A DNA stretch of 16,944 nucleotides from contig JALUSH010000253.1 in NCBI GenBank assembly GCA_027016675.1, forward strand, positions 2,239-19,182, in the 5' to 3' direction. Shown here in pieces: positions 1 through 6,679 of this stretch (positions are counted from its first letter, which is position 1; each line of letters begins with the position of its first letter). Source of the stretch: Thermodesulfovibrio sp. (GTDB lineage: Bacteria > Nitrospirota > Thermodesulfovibrionia > Thermodesulfovibrionales > JdFR-85). A program made the position numbers and the translations under genes. The notes below the pieces were generated by a model. It was not told the origin of the DNA, ran no database searches, and saw only the letters and a program-made list of their open reading frames with translations.

Positions 1-1056
1 CTTGATGGAAAGATAATCTATGAGTCTTCAGGTTCTACAAGGTTTAAGGATGCAGAGGCTTTATTACACAAAAGGAAGGCTCAGATTAGAGAAGGTAAGG
101 AGCCTGAGATTAAGAAGATTGCCAATTATAGCTTTAAAGAACTTGCTGAGAAATATTCACAGTGGATGATAGGCAGACACAGGTCAGCAGACAGTAAGCA
201 ATACAGGATTAATCAGCTTGTAGAATACTTTGGCAATATTCCATTAAGGAGATTCAATACCTACATTGTTGAGCAATACCAGACAGACCTTATAAACAAG
301 GGCTTAAAACCTGCAAGTGTAAATAAAAACATATCTCTTTTAAAGGCTATGTTTAGAAAAGCCGTTGACTGGAATATGGTCGAAGAGGATGTTTTGAAAA
401 GGGTTAGAAGGTGTAAGCTCTTACAGGTAAATAACAAAAGGCTCAGGTATCTTTCAAAAGAGGAATGCCAAAGGCTTATTGAGTGTTGCGACCCTCACCT
501 TAAGCCAATAGTTATTACTGCATTAAATACTGGTATGAGGAAATCAGAGATACTTAACCTTAAATGGGAAAATGTTGACCTTATACATGGTTTTATATTG
601 CTTGATAAGACCAAAAACGGTGAAAGAAGGGAAATTCCAATAAACAATACCCTGAAAGAGACCTTTAAAGGCTTAACCAGAAGGTTAGATGTTCCTTATG
701 TTTTTTATGACCCTAAAACTGGTAAACCCTATAAGGATGTTAAAAGAAGCTTTCATACTGCCTTAAGAAGGGCTAAGATTAAGGATTTCAGGTTCCATGA
801 TTTAAGGCATACCTTTGCAAGTCATCTTGTAATGGCAGGTGTTGATTTAACCACAGTAAAGGAGCTTTTAGGTCATAAGGATATAAAAATGACCCTCAGA
901 TATGCTCATCTTGCACCATCTCATAAGGTCAAAGCGGTAGATATTTTAGATAACACAATCAATAACCCTGAAATGAACTATACAAAAACTATACAATCAG
1001 GTGCTAATCAGGATGGTAAGGTTGAGGTTATCAGGCTCAAAACTGCTTGTAATTAA
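1..1056 (+). CDS. Tyrosine recombinase/integrase, 5' end cut off by the window
   Basis: Site-specific DNA integrase of the phage lambda-Int/XerC fold; it breaks and rejoins DNA through a tyrosine-DNA intermediate. The frame is open from base 1 with no stop, so the true start lies to the left and 351 codons are visible; the first internal ATG at 166 is not a credible start because homology-like sequence precedes it. Counting from base 1, a SAM-like core-binding region spans about residues 45-130 and the catalytic domain about 150-320. Visible catalytic residues are Arg180 (TGMRKSEIL), His266 and Arg269 (HDLRHTFASH), His292 (LLGHKD) and the nucleophile Tyr301 (TLRYAH). All are intact, so the enzyme is probably active. 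The gene is AT-rich and heavy in AGG codons compared with the genes to the right, which fits foreign origin. It ends 13 bp from the 3' end of tRNA-Val, which is the likely target. Confidence 0.93.
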   Translation, partial: LDGKIIYESSGSTRFKDAEALLHKRKAQIREGKEPEIKKIANYSFKELAEKYSQWMIGRHRSADSKQYRINQLVEYFGNIPLRRFNTYIVEQYQTDLINKGLKPASVNKNISLLKAMFRKAVDWNMVEEDVLKRVRRCKLLQVNNKRLRYLSKEECQRLIECCDPHLKPIVITALNTGMRKSEILNLKWENVDLIHGFILLDKTKNGERREIPINNTLKETFKGLTRRLDVPYVFYDPKTGKPYKDVKRSFHTALRRAKIKDFRFHDLRHTFASHLVMAGVDLTTVKELLGHKDIKMTLRYAHLAPSHKVKAVDILDNTINNPEMNYTKTIQSGANQDGKVEVIRLKTACN

Positions 1057-1069
1057 AAGGAAAAAAGTA

Positions 1070-1144
1070 TGGTAGGCGATGCAGGGATTGAACCTGCGAC
1101 CTCTGCCGTGTGAAGGCAGCGCTCTCCCACTGAGCTAATCGCCC
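1070..1144 (-). tRNA. tRNA-Val (anticodon CAC)
   Basis: The reverse complement folds into a complete 75-nt cloverleaf with an encoded CCA. It has a 7-bp acceptor stem, a D arm GCTC/GAGC, an anticodon stem CTGCC/GGCAG around loop TTCACAC (anticodon CAC, reading GUG valine codons), a 5-nt variable loop and a T arm GCAGG/CCTGC with loop TTCAATC. The discriminator base is A, as expected for valine. The first pair is a G1-U72 wobble rather than the usual G-C. The 3' end faces the integrase gene, so this is the probable insertion site of the element to the left. A T-rich stretch follows CCA directly and could help termination. Confidence 0.96.
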
Positions 1145-1152
1145 ACAAAAAA

Positions 1153-1182
1153 ATTATATTTTAATCCTTTATATTCTGTCAA
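1153..1182 (-). promoter_or_regulatory. Sigma-70 promoter of tRNA-Val
   Basis: On the minus strand TTGACA (1177-1182) and TATAAT (1153-1158) are both perfect consensus hexamers, separated by 18 bp. The predicted transcription start is about 1146, a couple of bases before the mature tRNA 5' end at 1144. The promoter lies between the chemoreceptor stop and the tRNA, on the chromosomal side, so insertion of an element at the tRNA 3' end would not remove it. Confidence 0.8.
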
Positions 1183-1207
1183 ATGTGCAAGTGATATTGA
1201 TGAAATA

Positions 1208-3019
1208 CTAACTTCTGTCTCCACCATTACCGCCCCATTCCTCCATAAGTCCTCCCTCCTCAAGACGGACACTTCTTTCAGAGGAGTTTCCATACTCATA
1301 TATTTCCATAGGCAATACTGCCACTTTCTCTTCTTTTTCTATCTTGAACCAGCTCATCTCTCCTTTCAATTCATGTGCAATCATTGCAAGTTCGTTTGAT
1401 AGCTCTCTGAGTTGCTTTATTGCATCTACTGTCTCTGTTATTTCTTTTGATACGCTATGCATACTCTGTGCAATCTCCTCAGAAGCAGATGATATCTCTT
1501 CAGTAGCAGTAGCAATATGTTGTACCATATCATTGGATTTTGTAGATACCTTTAGTATTGACTGTAATGACTGGTGAATCATGTCAATGTATTTAACCCC
1601 CTTCTGAACCTCTTCCCTGCTTACATGTATGGTGCTAACCGAGTTTTCTGCCTCTGTCTGAATTAATTTTATCTTTTCTGATATTGTTTTTGTCGATTGA
1701 GCTGTTTTTTCAGCAAGTTTTCTCACTTCATCAGCAACCACTGCAAATCCTCTTCCATTCTCACCTGCCCGCGCAGCCTCAATGGCGGCATTAAGTGCAA
1801 GCAGATTGGTTTGTTCTGCAATATCATTAATAACAGAAGTTATCTCTCCGATCTCCTGTGATCTTTTTCCAAGAATCTCGATGGTCTTTTCCGCATTGGC
1901 TACAACCTCTGAAATCCTTTTTATCTCTTTCATTGCATCCTCTGCTATCTCCATTCCTGCAGCTGCAACATCGTTTGCCTCGTTTGAGGCTTCTGCAGCC
2001 TCAGAGGCATTCTGTGCAATATCCATTATGGTCTGCGAAAGTTCTGTTGCTGCGGTAACTACCTGCTCAACCTGATTTGCCTGCACATCGGTAGATTTAG
2101 AAAGTGCGTCTGCCGTTGTAGACAGGTCGGTAGAAGAGTTTGATATTCTAATTATTTGTTGCTTTATCTTCTTAACTATTCTGGATATCTCTGTTGTCAT
2201 TTTATTAAAAGCTGAAACCATTTCTCCGATTTCATCTTTACTGTCAGATTTAACCACAACAGATTCAAATTCACCGTGTGATATCCTCTCAGATGTATAT
2301 GCAACATTCTTCACAGGCTGAACTATAAGCTTCAAGAACAAAAACAGCATGGCGGCAAGAAACATTATAAATGTAATGCCACCAACCAGAAATCCCAGCT
2401 TTAATATGTTTGACTCTTTCTTTAATCTGTTTACAAGGTGAGGATATATTTCACGTAAGGTCTTAAGTGGCTGAGATGTTAAATCCATGATGCTGTAGAA
2501 ATCGTTGTCAAGATCACCATAAATAAGGGCAGCAAGCTCATCTGTTTTGCCTTTTTCAATATCAGACAGGGCTGTATTTATAAGTTTGTCAGTAAATCTT
2601 CTCCATACAACCTCAGACTCTTTAACGGATGAGAATATTTGCTCAGCACGATCCAGGCTGTGACATGAGCCACAATAGATGCTATCATCACCGGTTTTCT
2701 TCATCTTTTTGTTCAGGCTGTTGAACAGGTTGTTGGTATTTTTGATTATCAATCTCATATTGTCTGATACTGCCTCATCATAGGAGTAGAGTTGTGCATA
2801 GAAAAGTCCTCTTACAAGGTTTACATTCATTCTTATACGAGCAAGTTCATCGATGGCATCACGCTTCAGTTCAATTCCTTTATAAAACCTCCCACCCACC
2901 TTGGTCTTTTCCAAAGATATTGTACCTGCCACAATAGTAAAAACAGTAGCTACTACTACAAAACCAAACAATAGTATAAATTTCTTTTTCAGTGAGATAT
3001 TTCTCAGGAATCTGATCAT
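1208..3019 (-). CDS. Methyl-accepting chemotaxis protein with periplasmic CxxCH haem motif
   Basis: Transmembrane chemoreceptor that would signal through CheW/CheA to the flagellar motor. Numbered from an upstream GTG at 3025, helix TM1 covers about 15-37, a helical periplasmic domain 38-208, TM2 210-234, a HAMP linker 232-285 and the cytoplasmic signalling hairpin about 300-560. The highly conserved hairpin tip is at 401-439 (DIAEQTNLLALNAAIEAARA). The periplasmic domain contains Cys118-Gly-Ser-Cys121-His122, the signature for covalent c-type haem attachment, suggesting that it senses redox state, oxygen, NO or another haem ligand; this is inference. I place the start at the ATG at 3019, not the GTG at 3025, because GAGAGG sits 5 nt upstream of the ATG but touches the GTG. 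The C-terminus lacks an obvious CheR/CheB-docking pentapeptide. No che genes are in the window, so it is a stand-alone receptor. A FliA-like promoter lies upstream. Confidence 0.95.
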   Translation of the reverse strand: MIRFLRNISLKKKFILLFGFVVVATVFTIVAGTISLEKTKVGGRFYKGIELKRDAIDELARIRMNVNLVRGLFYAQLYSYDEAVSDNMRLIIKNTNNLFNSLNKKMKKTGDDSIYCGSCHSLDRAEQIFSSVKESEVVWRRFTDKLINTALSDIEKGKTDELAALIYGDLDNDFYSIMDLTSQPLKTLREIYPHLVNRLKKESNILKLGFLVGGITFIMFLAAMLFLFLKLIVQPVKNVAYTSERISHGEFESVVVKSDSKDEIGEMVSAFNKMTTEISRIVKKIKQQIIRISNSSTDLSTTADALSKSTDVQANQVEQVVTAATELSQTIMDIAQNASEAAEASNEANDVAAAGMEIAEDAMKEIKRISEVVANAEKTIEILGKRSQEIGEITSVINDIAEQTNLLALNAAIEAARAGENGRGFAVVADEVRKLAEKTAQSTKTISEKIKLIQTEAENSVSTIHVSREEVQKGVKYIDMIHQSLQSILKVSTKSNDMVQHIATATEEISSASEEIAQSMHSVSKEITETVDAIKQLRELSNELAMIAHELKGEMSWFKIEKEEKVAVLPMEIYEYGNSSERSVRLEEGGLMEEWGGNGGDRS

Positions 3020-3025
3020 CTGCAC

Positions 3026-3328
3026 CTCTCTGCAGTTAATTATTTTTTAATATTTCGGAGAATGAGCAAATGTGGCATCCTACCCCTCTTCATTCCGACG
3101 GACCAAACTATGCACAGATGAGAACTGGCAAAAGAGCTCTCTACAATGCTCGAACATGGTTGCAACCTTTCTGTATAATATCGTCCGGATTTGAAAAAAA
3201 CTTTAATCACCAGCATTGGTGTTCACAAAGATATTAGATCAGGAAAGGAAAGCGGGATATAATAGAGGCAGTGATCAGTGGATGGGTAAATGGGTGAATG
3301 AGTGGATGGGTGTATGTTGTCATGCCGA
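3026..3328. other. Intergenic region between chemoreceptor and FKBP genes
   Basis: This stretch holds the chemoreceptor leader and its FliA-like promoter. At 3277-3311 the 11-mer AGTGGATGGGT occurs twice, 24 bp apart, within a run of ATGGGT-like words. No convincing coding sequence is present; short open frames on the plus strand (3070-3237 and 3216-3419) lack recognisable protein features. I looked for a c-di-GMP riboswitch core upstream of the chemoreceptor and did not see one. Confidence 0.6.
3178..3205 (-). promoter_or_regulatory. FliA (sigma-28)-like promoter of the chemoreceptor gene
   Basis: On the minus strand TAAAGTTT (3198-3205) is identical to the sigma-28 -35 consensus, and GACGATAT (3178-3185) matches the -10 consensus GCCGATAA at six of eight positions. 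The spacer is 12 bp instead of the usual 11. Transcription would start near 3171, giving a leader of about 150 nt. Sigma-28 control of chemoreceptor genes is well established in flagellated bacteria, so the downstream gene supports the call. An overlapping TATTAT could serve sigma-70 instead, but no good -35 accompanies it. Confidence 0.5.
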
Positions 3329-3359
3329 GCCCTGTGCCCCTATCCATGGGACACAGGGC
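3329..3359. repeat. GC-rich hairpin after the FKBP gene, possible terminator or dispersed repeat
   Basis: GCCCTGTGCCCC (3329-3340) and GGGACACAGGGC (3348-3359) form a 12-bp stem with one mismatch and a 7-nt loop. It begins 8 bp after the FKBP stop codon. Neither side has a T-run, so it is not a classical intrinsic terminator; it could block 3' exonucleases, mark an end by another route, or be one copy of a dispersed palindromic repeat. The flanking TGTCATGCCGAGC has the feel of a genome-scattered repeat border, but that cannot be tested from this window. Confidence 0.5.
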
Positions 3360-3367
3360 GATGAAAA

Positions 3368-3901
3368 TCACTTCTTCTCTTTATTATCCTTGATATCCAG
3401 TATTTTCACATCAAAATAAAGCTTTTTCCCTGCAAGGGGATGATTAAAATCCAGAACCACGGTCTTTTCTTTCACCTCAGCAACCCTTGCAAAGATAACA
3501 CCACCTGAGGGGTCTTTCCCCTTAAGCATGACTCCAACCTTAAGGGCATCTGGAGGAACCTTGCTTTTGTCTACTTCCTGAAAGGCCTCTTTACGCACAG
3601 GACCATAACCTTCCTCAGGAGATACTACAACATGTTTTGTCTCCCCCACCTTCATACCATTAATTGCCTTTTCAAGACCACGAATAATCTGGTGTTTTCC
3701 CTGAATAAATGTAAATGGCTTACCACCTACATTAGAATCCACTTTGGTACCGTCTTCAAGCTTTAAGGTATATTCTATTGAAACCGTTTTTCCATCGGAT
3801 ACTGTCTGAGCATTCTTTCTGGCAGCCTCCCCAGCATAAACAAAAAGCGACACAACCAACAAGAGTATTACTGTTATTCCTGTTAATATTAACTTCTTCA
3901 T
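3368..3901 (-). CDS. Exported SlyD/FKBP-type peptidyl-prolyl cis-trans isomerase
   Basis: Catalyses proline cis-trans isomerisation and probably acts as a folding helper outside the cytoplasm. Residues 4-22 are a hydrophobic signal segment ending VYA-GEA, so signal peptidase I could cleave after residue 23; retention as an anchor is also possible. The FKBP core follows, with YTLKLEDGTKVDSN (44-57), the hydrophobic pocket and GKHQIIRGLEKAINGMKVGE (68-87), and the C-terminal strand NHPLAGKKLYFDVKILDI (153-170). Residues about 101-150 correspond to the insert-in-flap chaperone domain of SlyD. Unlike cytoplasmic SlyD it has no histidine- or cysteine-rich metal-binding tail, ending instead in a lysine-rich stretch. 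AGGAGG lies 8 nt before the ATG. It is transcribed towards the chemoreceptor but is separated from it by about 350 bp and a hairpin, so it is probably its own unit. Confidence 0.93.
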   Translation of the reverse strand: MKKLILTGITVILLLVVSLFVYAGEAARKNAQTVSDGKTVSIEYTLKLEDGTKVDSNVGGKPFTFIQGKHQIIRGLEKAINGMKVGETKHVVVSPEEGYGPVRKEAFQEVDKSKVPPDALKVGVMLKGKDPSGGVIFARVAEVKEKTVVLDFNHPLAGKKLYFDVKILDIKDNKEKK

Positions 3902-4124
3902 GTAGACATCCTCCTTGTTATATTAGATAATATCAGGGAAGATTGAAATTAGCCCCCTACCCAGCGGGATATCCTTGAGGTGCTACATTTCCAGCTTCCT
4001 GTTCTGTATATTTTAAACTTATTACCAGAAAAAGACAAGGAAAATTTCTCTGCGGTAACCACTTATAATCTGGTATTACGTTACCAATACGCCACTTTAC
4101 AGGATTGTTACCACTATGTTATTC
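3902..4124. other. Divergent intergenic region with recurring TTACCA words
   Basis: This region separates the FKBP gene from rpsO and must carry start signals for both. I see no gene or known RNA. The word T(T/A)ACCA recurs on the plus strand at 4022-4027, 4056-4061, 4081-4086 and 4108-4113, and the third copy closes a short palindrome, TGGTATTACGTTACCA (4071-4086). This could be an operator array ahead of the rpsO promoter or chance in AT-rich DNA. No FKBP promoter with two good hexamers was found. Confidence 0.35.
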
Positions 4125-4153
4125 TTAAAATTACTTAATATGTTTTTTATAAT
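4125..4153 (+). promoter_or_regulatory. Sigma-70 promoter for rpsO-pnp
   Basis: TATAAT (4148-4153) is a perfect -10 element, with TTAAAA (4125-4130, four of six matches) 17 bp upstream. Transcription would start near 4160, leaving a 5' leader of about 44 nt. That leader contains a small AT-rich inverted repeat (TAGTT at 4168-4172, AACTA at 4179-4183) and a strong ribosome-binding site, AAAGGAGAGG. S15 represses its own mRNA in several bacteria; whether this short leader does so cannot be decided here. Confidence 0.65.
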
Positions 4154-4203
4154 TTGAGGGGGCAAAGTAGTTAATTAAAACTAAAGAAAGGAGAGGTGGT
4201 ATA

Positions 4204-4473
4204 ATGGCTCTTACCAAGGAGAGGAAACAAGAGTTGATTGAAGCTTTCAAAACCCATGAAAACGACACTGGCTCACCCGAGGTGCAGGTGGCAATCCTTA
4301 CTGAAAGAATCAATTATCTAACAGAACATTTTAAGGTCCATAAGAAGGATCATCATTCCAGAAGGGGACTTCTGAAGATGGTAGCCCAGAGAAGAAAACT
4401 TCTTGACTATCTGAAAAGGACCGACCGAAACAGATATGAAAGGCTCATTGAACGTTTAGGGATAAGAAAATAA
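4204..4473 (+). CDS. rpsO: 30S ribosomal protein S15
   Basis: Primary 16S rRNA-binding protein of the small-subunit platform, which nucleates binding of S6/S18 and takes part in an intersubunit bridge. At 89 residues it has the standard family length and is clear throughout: the N-terminal MALTKERKQELIEAFKTHEN, then DTGSPEVQVAILTERINYLTEHFKVHKKDHHSRRGLL and the C-terminal RRKLLDYLKRTDRNRYERLIERLGIRK. The rRNA-contacting His-Lys-Lys-Asp-His-His-Ser-Arg-Arg segment is intact. The ATG follows AAAGGAGAGGTGG. The next gene, pnp, begins 20 bp downstream, the widely conserved rpsO-pnp pairing, with no terminator between them. Confidence 0.98.
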   Translation: MALTKERKQELIEAFKTHENDTGSPEVQVAILTERINYLTEHFKVHKKDHHSRRGLLKMVAQRRKLLDYLKRTDRNRYERLIERLGIRK

Positions 4474-4493
4474 CCAATTAAGAGGAGATAGTA

Positions 4494-6623
4494 ATGTCAG
4501 ATATCGAAGCAGAACGGCAAAGGTTGAATATCAATCCCCAGAGTGTTGATATTGATATAAGAGGTAAAAAACTGATTATTGAAACAGGTGAATTAGCAAA
4601 ACAGGCTGATGGTTCAGTAGTTGTCAGGTACGGTGACACGGTAATTCTTGCAACTGCGGTTGCTGAAAAGAGAATAAGAGAGGATCTTGACTTCTTTCCT
4701 CTAACAATAGATTATCAGGAAAAGGCCTATGCAGCAGGAAAGATTCCAGGAGGCTTCTTCAAGAGAGAAGGCAAGCCATCAGAAAAAGAGGTGCTGGTCT
4801 CCAGACTTATTGATAGACCCATAAGACCTCTTTTCCCGGATGGGTTTCACTCAGAAACACAGGGTATTGTTTCAGTGCTTTCCTTTGGTACAGAGAATGC
4901 GTCGGATATACTTGGTATTATAGGCATATCAACAGCTCTTTTGATCTCAGATATTCCCTTCAATGGCCCTGTGTCAGCTGTAAGAGTAGGACTTCTTGAC
5001 AATCAGTTAATATGTCTGCCTGATCTTGATGAGTCAGAATCAGTGGAACTGAACTTTGTTGTGGCAGGCACTGATGAAGCTGTAGTAATGGTAGAAGGCG
5101 GAGCACAGGAGGTATCAGAGGATAAGGTACTTGAAGCCATTGAGTTTGCCCATGGAGAAATAAAGAAGATAAATGCCATCCAGAGAGAGCTTGCCCGTGT
5201 GTGCGGTAAGACCAAAAGACCTCTACAGGAAATATCCTTTGATGAAGAACTCAAAAAAGAAGTCTACGATTATGTGATTGAAAGAATGAAAGAGGCTATC
5301 AGGATACCTACGAAATTAAAGAGACAGGAAGCACTGGATCTTATACTCGAGGATGCCATTGCCCATTTTTCAACCGAAGATGAAGACAGATCAAAAGTAA
5401 TATCAAGCATATTCCATGATATAGAGAAAGAACTCGTAAGGGGTATGATACTTAACGAAGGCGTAAGGGCGGATGGAAGAAAACCTGAGGAGATAAGGCC
5501 CATATACGGGAAGGTGGGGTTCCTTCCCCGTGTCCATGGCTCAGCCCTTTTTGTCAGAGGAGAGACCCAGGCACTCGTGGCTGTAACACTGGGTTCATCT
5601 GAAGACGAACAAAAGATAGATGCCCTTGAAGGAGAGTCATTTAAATCATTCATGCTTCATTATAACTTTCCTCCCTTCAGTGTGGGTGAGGTGAAAAGGC
5701 TTGGCTCACCAGGCAGAAGGGAGATAGGTCATGGTGCCCTTGCTGAAAGGGCAATAAAACCAATGATACCGCCAAAGGAACGATTTCCCTATACAATAAG
5801 GGTGGTGTCGGATATACTTGAATCGAATGGTTCGTCATCCATGGCAACCGTGTGTGGGGCATCAATGGCACTTATGGATGCAGGTGTGCCTATAGAGACA
5901 CAGGTTGCAGGAATTGCAATGGGTCTCATTATGGAAGGTGACAGGGCCGTTGTACTTTCAGACATAATGGGGCTTGAGGATCACCTTGGTGATATGGATT
6001 TCAAGGTAACAGGCACCAGACGCGGAATCACAGCATTCCAGATGGATGTCAAGGTGGCAGGTATAACAACAGAGATAATGAAGAAGGCCCTTGAGCAGGC
6101 CCGCCAGGGAAGACTCCATATCCTTGAAAGGATGAACAGTGTGATATCCGCTCCACGGAAACAGCTCTCTCCCTATGCACCAAGGGTCTATACCATGCGC
6201 ATAAAACCCGATAAGATAAGAGATGTCATCGGAGTGGGTGGAAAGGTTATCAGAAACATAATAGAGGAGACAGGTGTAAAGATTGATATAGACGATACAG
6301 GTCTTGTAAATATAATATCCTCAGACGAGGCATCTGCAAACAGGGCAAAGGAGATAATAGAGGGTATTGTAAAAGAGATCGAGGTGGGTCAGATTTATAT
6401 GGGAAAGGTAAAAAGGATTGTTGATTTCGGTGCCTTTGTGGAGGTTGCTCCTGGCACAGAGGGGCTTCTTCATATATCACAGATTTCTGACAGAAGAATA
6501 GGAAAGGTCTCAGACGTACTTAAGGTGGGAGATGAGGTCCTGGTGAAGGTGATTGATATAGATGAACTGGGCAGATTAAAGCTAAGCAGAAAGGATGCCA
6601 TGAAATCTGCAGGGAGGGCCTGA
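4494..6623 (+). CDS. pnp: Polyribonucleotide nucleotidyltransferase (PNPase)
   Basis: Phosphorolytic 3'-5' exoribonuclease, a homotrimer that degrades RNA to nucleoside diphosphates and can also add tails; often part of a degradosome. At 709 residues it is normal length. Domains in order are RNase PH 1 (about 15-145), the helical linker domain (about 148-305), RNase PH 2 (about 320-545), KH (about 562-622, with GVGGKV at 580-585) and S1 (about 632-702, FGAFVEV at 645-651). Phosphate and RNA-binding residues are in GSPGRREIGHG (404-414). Asp496, Asp502 and Lys504 (EDHLGDMDFK) match the catalytic Asp486, Asp492 and Lys494 of the E. coli enzyme. GAGGAG lies 7 nt before the ATG. It follows rpsO by 20 bp, so both are probably co-transcribed, which allows the classical PNPase autocontrol of this mRNA. 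Confidence 0.98.
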   Translation: MSDIEAERQRLNINPQSVDIDIRGKKLIIETGELAKQADGSVVVRYGDTVILATAVAEKRIREDLDFFPLTIDYQEKAYAAGKIPGGFFKREGKPSEKEVLVSRLIDRPIRPLFPDGFHSETQGIVSVLSFGTENASDILGIIGISTALLISDIPFNGPVSAVRVGLLDNQLICLPDLDESESVELNFVVAGTDEAVVMVEGGAQEVSEDKVLEAIEFAHGEIKKINAIQRELARVCGKTKRPLQEISFDEELKKEVYDYVIERMKEAIRIPTKLKRQEALDLILEDAIAHFSTEDEDRSKVISSIFHDIEKELVRGMILNEGVRADGRKPEEIRPIYGKVGFLPRVHGSALFVRGETQALVAVTLGSSEDEQKIDALEGESFKSFMLHYNFPPFSVGEVKRLGSPGRREIGHGALAERAIKPMIPPKERFPYTIRVVSDILESNGSSSMATVCGASMALMDAGVPIETQVAGIAMGLIMEGDRAVVLSDIMGLEDHLGDMDFKVTGTRRGITAFQMDVKVAGITTEIMKKALEQARQGRLHILERMNSVISAPRKQLSPYAPRVYTMRIKPDKIRDVIGVGGKVIRNIIEETGVKIDIDDTGLVNIISSDEASANRAKEIIEGIVKEIEVGQIYMGKVKRIVDFGAFVEVAPGTEGLLHISQISDRRIGKVSDVLKVGDEVLVKVIDIDELGRLKLSRKDAMKSAGRA

Positions 6624-6679
6624 TTCTACCGGAGTCCTCTGCTCTTCAATCATCTGTCTTTCCCATATAAGGAGACTCT

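Noticed and set aside
166..1056. Integrase starting at the ATG at 166
   Set aside because: The frame is open upstream to base 1 with integrase-like sequence, so the gene is longer and cut by the window edge.
3023..3025. GTG as the chemoreceptor start
   Set aside because: The Shine-Dalgarno sequence GAGAGG touches this GTG but is ideally spaced for the ATG at 3017-3019.
3020..3180. Possible c-di-GMP riboswitch in the chemoreceptor leader
   Set aside because: Such riboswitches precede chemoreceptors in some related bacteria, but the conserved aptamer core words are absent here.
3070..3237. Short plus-strand frame of about 55 codons upstream of the chemoreceptor
   Set aside because: It overlaps the FliA-like promoter on the other strand and shows no protein-like features or ribosome-binding site.
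3216..3419. Open frame on the plus strand, 67 codons
   Set aside because: It runs through the GGATGGGT repeats and the hairpin, overlaps the FKBP 3' end, has no ribosome-binding site and gives a low-complexity peptide.
4131..4313. Minus-strand frame overlapping the rpsO start
   Set aside because: It is antisense to the rpsO promoter and coding start, with no independent signals.
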